Of a stretch of DNA of 64,000 bases, positions 8,426 to 15,710 are shown piece by piece. Source of the stretch: Bacillota bacterium (GTDB lineage: Bacteria > Bacillota > UBA4882 > UBA8346); contig JAEYRN010000105.1 in assembly GCA_023435565.1 (NCBI GenBank), positions 7,860 to 71,859 of the forward strand, in the 5' to 3' direction. Made by a program: the position numbers and the translations under genes. Numbering within the stretch: the first letter of the stretch is position 1; each line of letters opens with the position of its first letter. Below the pieces are notes generated by a model. That model was not told the origin of the DNA and searched no databases. It saw only the letters and a list, made by a program, of their open reading frames with translations.

Positions 8426-9418
8426 ATGACTCGAGTGGATTTTTTAAAACAGGTCAATGAGGAGCGCTTGCTTTCGGTTTATTTATTTTTAGGTGGCGAA
8501 CAACTCTTTCATGAAGAGTTAATTGATACGATTATTGGAAAGCTACTTCCTGAGGAGGAACGTGAGTTTAATGTGACACGGTTTAACGCTGCAACGGTCA
8601 CGGCGGAGGAATTCAGCGCCAATTTGGAGACGGGTTCGTTATTTGGGAATACCCGTATTATTCAACTTAATGAATTCGAAAATGCATCCGGAGAGATAGA
8701 AACCATTTTATTAAAAAGTTTTAACCAATTACCCCAGGGAGTTTATTTGCTTGTTTCCGCATTAAAATTGGATGGCAGAAAAAAGTCCAGCCAAGAACTG
8801 CAGAAACGGATTCCGGTGGTTGATTGTAATCGATTGGGAAATGCCGACCTGCCAGTCTGGATCAAACAGCGGGCTCAAAAAATGGGTTTGGAACTCTCCC
8901 CCGAACAAGCACGGTTAATTGGAGAACGCTCAGGAGCCGATTTACTCCGGGCAAGAACTGAGCTAACCAAGTTAGCCGTATTTGCCGGCAAAAACAGAAA
9001 GCTTACTGATACAGATTTAGAGGTACTACTACCAGGTGGACCGGAACCGGATATCTTCGGATTAATCGACGCAGTGGCCGGTAGAAATCCTAAATTAGGT
9101 TTGCCTCGCTTGGTAGAGTTATTAAATTCGGGTGAGAATGAACTAAAAATATTGGCTACCTTATCGCGTCAGTTCCGAAATATCGCCGCTGCCTTAGAGG
9201 CTAAAGAGCAGGGCATGAAATCTCGAGCCTTAGCGGATTTTTTAGGGATTAATCCCTTTGTTGCTGAAAAAAGCTTCGATCAAGCACGGTTTTTTTCTCT
9301 GCCGGAGTTGCAAAAGGTAATGAACCGGCTGCTTCAGGCAGACTACCGGATTAAGACCGGTCAGCGGGAACCCCGGTTGGAGCTGGAAATGGCGGTAGTC
9401 GAAATTACGACGCAGTAA
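8426..9418 (+). CDS. holA: DNA polymerase III delta subunit (clamp loader)
   Basis: Clamp-loader subunit that opens the beta sliding clamp. The full-length 330-aa protein shows the HolA pattern: an N-terminal domain (SVYLFLGGEQLFHEELID), the degenerate ATPase fold with GSLFGNTRIIQL near 70-82, a middle helical part (GADLLRARTELTKLAVFAG) and a C-terminal collar domain (QADYRIKTGQREPRLELEMAVVE). Its position after comEC is the usual order in Bacillota, although the common third partner rpsT is not next to it here. Start ATG with TAAGGATGG upstream. Confidence 0.92.
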   Translation: MTRVDFLKQVNEERLLSVYLFLGGEQLFHEELIDTIIGKLLPEEEREFNVTRFNAATVTAEEFSANLETGSLFGNTRIIQLNEFENASGEIETILLKSFNQLPQGVYLLVSALKLDGRKKSSQELQKRIPVVDCNRLGNADLPVWIKQRAQKMGLELSPEQARLIGERSGADLLRARTELTKLAVFAGKNRKLTDTDLEVLLPGGPEPDIFGLIDAVAGRNPKLGLPRLVELLNSGENELKILATLSRQFRNIAAALEAKEQGMKSRALADFLGINPFVAEKSFDQARFFSLPELQKVMNRLLQADYRIKTGQREPRLELEMAVVEITTQ

Positions 9419-9516
9419 TCGTTACGCGTTATGCACTCCGCATTACACGGTTGGATATGAATACGGTTGTTGATATTAATATGCTAATATCTAAATTATG
9501 TTTTGGAGGTAAAAAA

Positions 9517-10599
9517 ATGAGTTCTAGAATCTTATTTGCCTCGGTTAATTATGAGAAATATGATGCTTCAGTTACACTTCCCGCTAAATTTGAGCGTTTA
9601 CTTGACCGGATGGCTTTGAAAGGTATAGTCAAAGGAAAATGGACCGTCATCAAAATGCATCTTGGTCGTCATATTGGATATTCCACCATTCATCCGTTGT
9701 TCGTTAAAATTTTAGTGGACAAGCTGAAGGAATACGGTGCTAAAGTTTACATCACCGACCAGGAAGTTGCCAATGCCAAAACCCGCGGTTATTCTGAAGA
9801 ATTTTTGGGGGTGCCCATTGTTCCGGCTTGTGGGATTACCGGCAAATACTATATCGAGGAAAAAGTAGACTTCAAAACCTTTAAGAATCTCGATATCGGC
9901 GGTAACGTTCTAGAAGCGGAAGTTTTGATTGACCTTTCCCACGTAAAAGGCCACGGCGCTTGTGGCTATGGCGGAGCCTGTAAGAATATCGCTATGGGTT
10001 GCGTCACCGACCGGACCAGACAACAATTGCACGGTTTGGAAGGGGGATTAATTTGGGATGAAAGTTTATGCTCCCACTGCGAATTATGCGTCAACAACTG
10101 TAATCATAACGCCAATCGATTTAATAATGAAGGTAAATACGAGGTCTTTTACCACCATTGTACCTATTGCCAACATTGTGTGAAAGTTTGCCCAAGTGGC
10201 GCCATTACAATGGATGCACATCGATATGAAGACTTTCAAGCCGGAATGGCCCTCTGTACCGATGAGGTTTTGAAACACTTTCAAAAGGAAAATGTTTTCT
10301 ACATTAACTTCCTAATGAACATCACCGCGCTTTGCGACTGTTGGGGTTTCACCACTACCGCTTTGGTTCCGGACATTGGTATTATGGCTGGGCAAGATAT
10401 TGTGGCGATTGAGCGAGCTTGCCTTGATGCGATTAAAGTGGAAAATCTCATTCCGGCGGGGATTCCGCAGAGACATGAGTTGGGAGATTCCGGCCATTTG
10501 TTTGAAAGGTTACATGGGAAAAATCCTTTTGTTCAGTTAGGCCAGTTGGAAAAGCGAGGGTTAGGGACCCAGGAGTATGAGGTTGAAGAAGTGAGCTAA
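9517..10599 (+). CDS. DUF362-family protein with two [4Fe-4S] ferredoxin motifs
   Basis: The start at 9517 (MSSRILFASVNYEKYDAS) is chosen because GGAGG lies six to seven bases upstream. An open extension to 9451 crosses this site. The N-terminal ~180 residues match the DUF362 pattern (VIKMHLGRHIGYSTIHPLF, DLSHVKGHGACGYGGACKN). Two bacterial ferredoxin motifs follow: CSHCELCVNNC near 185 and CTYCQHCVKVC near 213. Several further Cys occur at the C-terminus (ITALCDCWGF). The cellular role of the family is poorly defined; electron transfer or Fe-S centre handling is inferred. The 3' end is followed directly by a palindrome and a 21-bp repeat array. Confidence 0.85.
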   Translation: MSSRILFASVNYEKYDASVTLPAKFERLLDRMALKGIVKGKWTVIKMHLGRHIGYSTIHPLFVKILVDKLKEYGAKVYITDQEVANAKTRGYSEEFLGVPIVPACGITGKYYIEEKVDFKTFKNLDIGGNVLEAEVLIDLSHVKGHGACGYGGACKNIAMGCVTDRTRQQLHGLEGGLIWDESLCSHCELCVNNCNHNANRFNNEGKYEVFYHHCTYCQHCVKVCPSGAITMDAHRYEDFQAGMALCTDEVLKHFQKENVFYINFLMNITALCDCWGFTTTALVPDIGIMAGQDIVAIERACLDAIKVENLIPAGIPQRHELGDSGHLFERLHGKNPFVQLGQLEKRGLGTQEYEVEEVS

Positions 10600-10610
10600 A
10601 AGACCTTTGT

Positions 10611-10644
10611 AGGAATCAATAACTTACGTAAGTTATTGATTCCT
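10611..10644. repeat. 34-bp perfect palindrome
   Basis: The 17-bp arms, AGGAATCAATAACTTAC and its exact complement, meet without a spacer. It lies 12 bases past the DUF362 stop. As RNA it would make a long hairpin, but no T-run follows. Its right arm contains the first TTCCTA unit of the adjacent repeat array. Confidence 0.9.
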
Positions 10645-10807
10645 AAGAGTAAGTGATCGGTTCCTACGCTTTCTTCAATGGTTCCTACCGGATAGGGAAC
10701 AATTCCTACGGGTTAGCCAACGATTCCTATCGGGTGGGGAACGGTTCCTACATGTAGGGCAACGATTCCTACGAGTTAGTCAACGACTCCTACTTATTGT
10801 TTTTCTG
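10640..10807. repeat. Eight direct repeats at exact 21-bp period
   Basis: The core TTCCTA begins at 10640, 10661, 10682, 10703, 10724, 10745 and 10766, with CTCCTA at 10787: eight consecutive steps of exactly 21 bp. The better units share AACGATTCCTAC with a variable ~8-9-base stretch between. Spacers are too short and the repeats too degenerate for CRISPR. The rest of the 530-base gap (to 11129) holds a promoter and no supported gene. Confidence 0.9.
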
Positions 10808-10981
10808 AAAATTCTTTTCCTAATGATTATTCTTGAAAGATAAAAATACAAAACGTCCTTTATGAGTACTATAACAGGAGTTCGTGGTTTTTACCATGAA
10901 GTTTTGGCGGTGGAAGGTCGCCTTTGTAGTGAGAACTAGGGAAAAATAATTGATATGAAAAAGTTTTCCGTTCTTATAAGC

Positions 10982-11010
10982 TTGGATGATGGTTTTACTT
11001 CTGGTATAAT
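10982..11010 (+). promoter_or_regulatory. Sigma-A promoter with extended -10
   Basis: TTGGAT (10982-10987), 17-bp spacer, TGG-TATAAT (TATAAT at 11005-11010). The leader to the DUF1538 gene would be roughly 110 nt. Confidence 0.6.
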
Positions 11011-11129
11011 AATATAAATTATCGTAAATGCCAAAATAATATATTTGTACATTACTTTGATTTTTCGGGACCACCTAAAGAACAATCTGCATTAGACAAG
11101 TCTATTACCAATAAGGAGTGTAATTATTT

Positions 11130-12605
11130 TTGACTGTATTAGTTGCTAAATTCAAAGAGGTTTTATATGCGGTTCTTCCCATTACAATTATTGTATTGAT
11201 ACTTAACTTTACCTTAACTCCTTTTGAGGTTCCCCTACTGTTAAGATTTTTAATTGGTTCATTGCTAGTTGTTATAGGATTATCGATATTTTTATTCGGT
11301 GTAGACTTGGGGATTAGTCCAATTGGGAACCTCATTGGAGAGACTATTGCAAAAACGAATAAAATTTGGATAGTAGGAGTTGCCGGATTAATCCTTGGTT
11401 TCATTATTTCAATTGCCGAACCGGATTTGCATATTCTTGCCGGACAAGTAGATATCGTTACATCGGGTCTGATAACCAAAGCTGTTATTGTCTTAATTGT
11501 CTCAATTGGAATTGCGGTAATGCTGTCTGTAGGTTTAATAAGGATTGTCTTCAATACCCCTCTTTATATAATTTTGACTATTCTTTATTCAGTTATTTTG
11601 GTTCTCGCTTTTTTTACATCATCGGAGTTTTTGGCAATATCGTTTGACGCTTCAGGAGCAACCACCGGAGCGATGACAGTTCCATTCATTTTAGCTCTCG
11701 CTTTGGGTGTTTCAGTTTTGAAAAAAGATAGCAAGGCATCCGAAAAAGACAGTTTTGGTCTGGTCGCAATCGCTTCTTGTGGCCCTATTATATCAGTTAT
11801 GCTCATGAGTATCTTTTCTAAAACGGATAAAATTAGCGCCGGCCTTCAATACGATATGACTAATTCGATGTCGGTTATTGCGCCTTTTCTAAAAAAAATA
11901 CCAATGATTACTAGTGAGGCTTTTTTTGCGTTGCTCCCGTTATTTGCTATTTTTCTGGTGTTTCAAAAAATATCGTTTAATTTGTCTAAAAAAGCCTTTC
12001 GAAAAGTTTTAATCGGACTTATGTTTACATTTATCGGATTAATATTATTTTTAATCGGTGTCAATGCCGGTTTTATGGATGTTGGCGCCATTGCGGGATA
12101 TAATATTGCATCTCAGGGAAATAAGTATTATATAATAATTATCGGATTTATCTTAGGTTTTGTTACAATATTAGCTGAACCGGCAGTATACGTCTTAACG
12201 CATCAAATAGAAGAAGTAACAAGCGGATATGTGAAAAGGAGTGTCGTGATACTTGCTCTTTCGATTGGAGTTGGTATTGCGGTAGCATTATCCATGTTCA
12301 GAATACTAATCCCCGAAATCCAGTTATGGCATTATCTTTTACCGGGATATTTGATCACTATCATTATGACCCATTTTGCTCCCAAGCTATTTGTGGGAAT
12401 CGCCTTTGACTCCGGGGGAGTGGCTTCGGGTCCGATGACTGCGACTTTCATATTGGCTTTCGCTCACGGAGTGGCTGATGCTATCGAAGGAGCAAACATA
12501 CTAGTTGATGGATTTGGAATGATTGCAATGGTGGCATTAACGCCAATTATCGCTTTACAAGTTTTGGGTTTATTATATAAAGTGAAGTCTAAAAAGGAGG
12601 TTTAG
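11130..12605 (+). CDS. DUF1538 polytopic membrane protein
   Basis: A 491-aa membrane protein with about 12 hydrophobic helices, built of two related halves (about 1-235 and 290-491). Both halves repeat a signature: ILGFIISIAEPDLHILAGQ with VTSG, and ILGFVTILAEPAVYVLTHQ with VTSG. Each is followed by a Gly-rich motif (FDASGATTGAMT and FDSGGVASGPMT), typical of an inverted- or tandem-repeat transporter core. The TTG start follows AAGGAGTG. A PII-like regulator begins six bases after the stop, so this looks like a transporter with its nitrogen- or nucleotide-sensing regulator. The substrate is unknown. Confidence 0.85.
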   Translation: MTVLVAKFKEVLYAVLPITIIVLILNFTLTPFEVPLLLRFLIGSLLVVIGLSIFLFGVDLGISPIGNLIGETIAKTNKIWIVGVAGLILGFIISIAEPDLHILAGQVDIVTSGLITKAVIVLIVSIGIAVMLSVGLIRIVFNTPLYIILTILYSVILVLAFFTSSEFLAISFDASGATTGAMTVPFILALALGVSVLKKDSKASEKDSFGLVAIASCGPIISVMLMSIFSKTDKISAGLQYDMTNSMSVIAPFLKKIPMITSEAFFALLPLFAIFLVFQKISFNLSKKAFRKVLIGLMFTFIGLILFLIGVNAGFMDVGAIAGYNIASQGNKYYIIIIGFILGFVTILAEPAVYVLTHQIEEVTSGYVKRSVVILALSIGVGIAVALSMFRILIPEIQLWHYLLPGYLITIIMTHFAPKLFVGIAFDSGGVASGPMTATFILAFAHGVADAIEGANILVDGFGMIAMVALTPIIALQVLGLLYKVKSKKEV

Positions 12606-12610
12606 CAAAC

Positions 12611-13276
12611 ATGAATAACAACCTTCAAATAAATAGATATGAGCTGATTTACGTAATTGTAAATTTTGGGCTGGGAAGCAAAGTATTAAAAATAGCAAAG
12701 CGGAACGGCATCTGCGGAGGCACGATTTTTCTAGGCGAGGGAACCGTTGATAATCGAATTTTGGAGTTGTTGGCTTTATCAATTCTTAGAAAAGAAATTG
12801 TGCTAATGGTTTCTGAGAAAACTATGGCCGCTAAAACTATGGAACAGCTTGATATAGAATTAAATTTTAAGAAACCAAATCACGGTATAGCTTTTAGTAT
12901 TCCAATCACCAATATATATGGGATTAGGAGTTGTAAATGTGATGATACGAAAGAAAGCAGAGGTGTCAAAGATAAAATGTATAATGCCATTTTTACAATT
13001 GTTGATAAAGGTAAGGGTGAATCCGTGATCGATGCCGCGAAAAAAGCAGGGGCCAGAGGAGGAACAATTATCAATGCCAGAGGTTCGGGTATTCATGAAA
13101 CTGCTAAGTTGTTTTCGATGGAGATTGAACCGGAAAAAGAAATGGTCTTAATTTTATCTGAAAATAACATTACCGGGGCGATAACCACTTCTATTAGGGA
13201 ACATCTTAAAATCGACGAACCGGGCCAGGGGATTGTTTTTGTTCAGGATGTTAATCAAACATATGGATTGCGTTAA
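12611..13276 (+). CDS. Tandem PII-like signalling protein
   Basis: A 221-aa soluble protein made of two PII/GlnB-like domains (about 1-105 and 118-221). Each domain has the beta-alpha-beta start (LIYVIVNFGLGSKVLKIAKRNG; AIFTIVDKGKGESVIDAAKKAG), a Gly-rich T-loop-base segment (CGGTIFLGEG; RGGTIINARGSG) and a C-terminal GIxF strand. No canonical T-loop tyrosine (uridylylation site) is evident, so control is more likely by ligand binding. It sits six bases after the DUF1538 membrane protein; an SD (AAAAAGGAGG) lies in the end of that gene. A role in regulating that membrane protein is inferred from the pairing. Confidence 0.82.
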   Translation: MNNNLQINRYELIYVIVNFGLGSKVLKIAKRNGICGGTIFLGEGTVDNRILELLALSILRKEIVLMVSEKTMAAKTMEQLDIELNFKKPNHGIAFSIPITNIYGIRSCKCDDTKESRGVKDKMYNAIFTIVDKGKGESVIDAAKKAGARGGTIINARGSGIHETAKLFSMEIEPEKEMVLILSENNITGAITTSIREHLKIDEPGQGIVFVQDVNQTYGLR

Positions 13277-13442
13277 TTATTGAAAAATAATCGAGTCTAT
13301 AGTCCGTTCCCCTTAAATCATTCTCCGGATTTAAAAAAATCAGGGAACTTGATAACTGGGAACAGCGAACAAAACTCCCTACTTGAATACCTTGATGCTT
13401 TAGTTTATAATCCAAAGGAGATCAACGAAGGGAGGGGATCGT

Positions 13443-13832
13443 TTGGAAAAAAACTATCGGCAAATCGTGGTTATCCTTTGCGGGTTGTTACTAATAGTCA
13501 GTTACCTGGCTATCAACGAATATTCATTTAACAAACCCGGTTTAAACGATCCCTTTCATTCCATTGGGGTGCAAAGTACGGCAGATCTATATCTGACTAC
13601 CGGTAATTCAAGAAAAAATAATCCGTTAAAAACAACGGTTGGATCGGTTTTCAAGCAAAAAAATGACAGTTGTCTTGAAGTCCGGGATAATAATCCAGCC
13701 CTAAAAAATTCTTTAAGACAGGTTGTTTCCAGTAGGGTAATCGATTTATTCTTTAGTTTTTATCAGATTTCCCGTACTTGTGTGGATGGCGCTTCTCTTG
13801 ACAGATATTTTGGAACACCTATAATAATTTAA
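13443..13832 (+). CDS. Single-pass membrane or secreted protein, unknown
   Basis: TTG start with GGGAGGGG just upstream. The 129-aa product has one hydrophobic helix (about 7-25, IVVILCGLLLIVSYLAI) followed by a polar external domain with three Cys and no recognised motif. It precedes another small membrane protein by 21 bases. A competing ORF in another frame (13280-13531) lacks any ribosome-binding site and is not called. Function unknown. Confidence 0.55.
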   Translation: MEKNYRQIVVILCGLLLIVSYLAINEYSFNKPGLNDPFHSIGVQSTADLYLTTGNSRKNNPLKTTVGSVFKQKNDSCLEVRDNNPALKNSLRQVVSSRVIDLFFSFYQISRTCVDGASLDRYFGTPIII

Positions 13833-13853
13833 CTTCTGTCAGGAGGTAATTAA

Positions 13854-14057
13854 ATGAGTTTTGAAGTATACACCGTACTGGTAGTGTTAATAATTTTTGG
13901 TATTTTTTATTATTATGCCGGTAAAGCCGAAAAAGTTGTTGACGCAAAAGCAAGGGCGGCTCGTGCGGCAGAAAATAGTATTGGTAAATCTAAAGAAGTT
14001 TCAAATAAGAAAGCGATTTCACAGAATCAAAAGAAGAAAAAAAGAGTAACGGTATAA
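13854..14057 (+). CDS. Small membrane protein with basic tail, unknown
   Basis: A 67-aa ORF with a perfect AGGAGGTAATTA site before its ATG. One N-terminal membrane helix (about 6-22, YTVLVVLIIFGIFYYYAG) is followed by an Ala/Lys-rich cytoplasmic tail ending KKKKRVTV. A strong terminator follows. It closes the small-gene pair immediately upstream of the flagellar cluster. No family recognised. Confidence 0.65.
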   Translation: MSFEVYTVLVVLIIFGIFYYYAGKAEKVVDAKARAARAAENSIGKSKEVSNKKAISQNQKKKKRVTV

Positions 14058-14060
14058 AGT

Positions 14061-14099
14061 AAAAAGAGCTGTTGAGAAAGGTATTCAACAGCTCTTTTA
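14061..14099 (+). terminator. Rho-independent terminator
   Basis: AAAAGAGCTGTTGA / TCAACAGCTCTTTT stem with a short loop and trailing T-run. It separates the small membrane genes from the flagellar operon. Confidence 0.88.
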
Positions 14100-14397
14100 A
14101 TATATGTTTCTTTCAGTAATATCGATTGACGATATGTAGAATGTTATTACCGGTTGTTCAACGTCAGATTTTCAACAGCGATATTGTGGTTAGGAAGATG
14201 TAATTCTGTGGACGGTCGCTTTTTACAGAAATTTTGCAAAAAATTTCCGATATGGCAGGATTTGCCCGGATGATAGCGAAATAAATATTGATATAACAAG
14301 CTTTCAAAAAAAACTAAACTTTAGACGCGCTTCATCCGATTACAGAAATAGATGTTTTAATTAAGTTTTCCAATTATTATCGGATGAGGTGTTTGTA
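14100..14397 (+). other. Leader region of the flagellar operon
   Basis: A ~300-base non-coding interval before flgB. I see no gene and no clear c-di-GMP riboswitch. It contains a small GGCAGGATTTGCCCGG hairpin-like stretch (about 14253-14272) and a sigma-D-like promoter near its 3' end. Confidence 0.5.
14315..14342 (+). promoter_or_regulatory. Sigma-D (FliA)-like promoter candidate
   Basis: TAAA (14315-14318), 16-bp spacer, TCCGATTA (14335-14342). The Bacillus consensus is TAAA-N15-GCCGATAT, so two positions and one spacer base differ. It is 56 bases upstream of the flgB ATG. Confidence 0.4.
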
Positions 14398-14802
14398 ATG
14401 TGGGAAAGACTTACTGAAAATCGAACGTCAAAACTCTTGGAACGAGCTATGGACGCTTCGATGGTCCGCAAGCAATTGATTAATCAGAATATCGCCAATG
14501 TGAACACTCCGTTTTATAAAAGGCTGGATATTGATTTTGCCGATGCCTTGAATGAGCGGATCAACAAAGACGAACTGGAAATGGTCAGAACCCATCCGAT
14601 GCATATTGCCAATTCAATACCGGGACTGGGACCGATTAAAATTACTAGGGAGACCAAGACCTTGAGCCGTTACGACACCAACAACATCGATGTCGAGTTT
14701 GAAATGGCTCAGGACGCTCAGAATACCCTTTTCTTCCAATCGGTCACCCAAACCTGGAAAAACAGAATGAACAGATTAAAATCGGCAATCGAAGGGAGAT
14801 GA
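14398..14802 (+). CDS. flgB: Flagellar proximal rod protein FlgB
   Basis: Rod component at the base of the flagellum. The ATG at 14398 (MWERLTENRTSKLLERAMD) has GAGGT seven bases upstream; a GTG three codons earlier overlaps that site. The 134-aa protein has the rod-family signature near residues 29-45 (NQNIANVNTPFYKR) and the C-terminal helix typical of the family (AQNTLFFQSVTQTWKNRMNRLKSAIEGR is its helical tail). First gene of the operon, five bases before flgC. Confidence 0.95.
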   Translation: MWERLTENRTSKLLERAMDASMVRKQLINQNIANVNTPFYKRLDIDFADALNERINKDELEMVRTHPMHIANSIPGLGPIKITRETKTLSRYDTNNIDVEFEMAQDAQNTLFFQSVTQTWKNRMNRLKSAIEGR

Positions 14803-14807
14803 CCTAA

Positions 14808-15239
14808 ATGGATTTGTTTAGAAATTTTGATATTAGCGCCAGTGCTTTAACAGCCGAACGATTGAGAATGGATCTGATATCCAACAATATAGCCAATGCC
14901 AATACTACCAGGACTAAAGAAGGTGGGCCATATACCCGAAAAGTCCCGGTTTTTATGGAAGTAATCGATGAAGTAATGAATGCCGATGGGAAAATGGTCT
15001 CACGACCGGCTGGGGTCAAAGTGGTCAGGATTAAACCGGATGAAAATCCGCCAAAGTTGGTTTATGATCCGTCCCACCCCGACGCTAATGTAGACGGGTA
15101 CGTTCTTTATCCGGATATTAATCCGGTTGTGGAGATGGTCAACTTAATTTCAGCCAGTCGGTCCTATGAAGCGAATGTAACCGCCTTTAACTCGGCTAAA
15201 GATATGTATCGGGCGGCTTTAGATATAGGTAGGGTATAA
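14808..15239 (+). CDS. flgC: Flagellar proximal rod protein FlgC
   Basis: A 143-aa rod protein. It has the N-terminal flagellar-rod signature (LISNNIANANTTRTKEGG) and the C-terminal signature (NPVVEMVNLISASRSYEANV) that pack as coiled coils in the rod. The start follows GAGATGACCTAA, with close spacing to flgB. Length and order are canonical. Confidence 0.95.
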   Translation: MDLFRNFDISASALTAERLRMDLISNNIANANTTRTKEGGPYTRKVPVFMEVIDEVMNADGKMVSRPAGVKVVRIKPDENPPKLVYDPSHPDANVDGYVLYPDINPVVEMVNLISASRSYEANVTAFNSAKDMYRAALDIGRV

Positions 15240-15258
15240 GAAAGGGAGGTCATGAAAG

Positions 15259-15561
15259 GTGAATACGATGCCAATTGGTCCGGTTTCATTTATTAAACTG
15301 GAGAAGGAATCCAAGCCATTCGTTGAGAATCCGGCTACCGGAGTTTCCTTCGAGCAGATGTTGGGACAAGCATTAGATAAAGTTAACGCCCTTCAGATAC
15401 AATCGTCGGACCTTAGTACGGCAATGGCCTCCGGTAACCTGGAGTATATCCATCAAGCAATGGTGATGTCTGAAAAAGCAGGGTTGGCCTTTGATTTCAC
15501 CATGCAACTCCGGAATAAAGTGCTGGAAGCATACCAGGAGATTATGCGGACCCAGTTATAA
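15259..15561 (+). CDS. fliE: Flagellar hook-basal body protein FliE
   Basis: Small adaptor joining the MS ring to the rod, 100 aa. A GTG start is preferred (GGGAGGT about nine bases upstream); an ATG three codons later is possible. The family tail is clear: ANSG-type segment ASGNLEYIHQAMVMSEKAG and then LRNKVLEAYQEIMRTQL. It follows flgC by 19 bases. Confidence 0.93.
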   Translation: MNTMPIGPVSFIKLEKESKPFVENPATGVSFEQMLGQALDKVNALQIQSSDLSTAMASGNLEYIHQAMVMSEKAGLAFDFTMQLRNKVLEAYQEIMRTQL

Positions 15562-15710
15562 CCCGCCTTCTAATGCCGGGATGCAATCAAAATTAAGTTT
15601 AGTTTGATTTTTATAATTATGAATATGTTCATCATGAGTAATTATATGGTTATCCAAGTTTTTTTCGATAAAACTTTGATTGCGCTAGGTATGAGCTCTA
15701 GGAGGTTAAT

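Noticed and set aside
10640..10807. Possible CRISPR array
   Set aside because: The period is only 21 bp, the conserved part about 12 bp, and the intervening parts partly conserved; no cas genes are in the window.
11105..11554. 149-codon minus-strand ORF opposite the DUF1538 gene
   Set aside because: It is a shadow of the membrane gene: Thr/Ile/Pro-rich antisense sequence with no ribosome-binding site.
13280..13531. 83-codon ORF starting with TTG before the small membrane gene
   Set aside because: No Shine-Dalgarno, and it overlaps by 89 bases an ORF in another frame that has a strong site and a plausible membrane helix.
14253..14272. GGCAGGATTTGCCCGG in the flagellar leader as a c-di-GMP riboswitch
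   Set aside because: The GEMM core sequences and their two helices are not recognisable; only a short hairpin is present.
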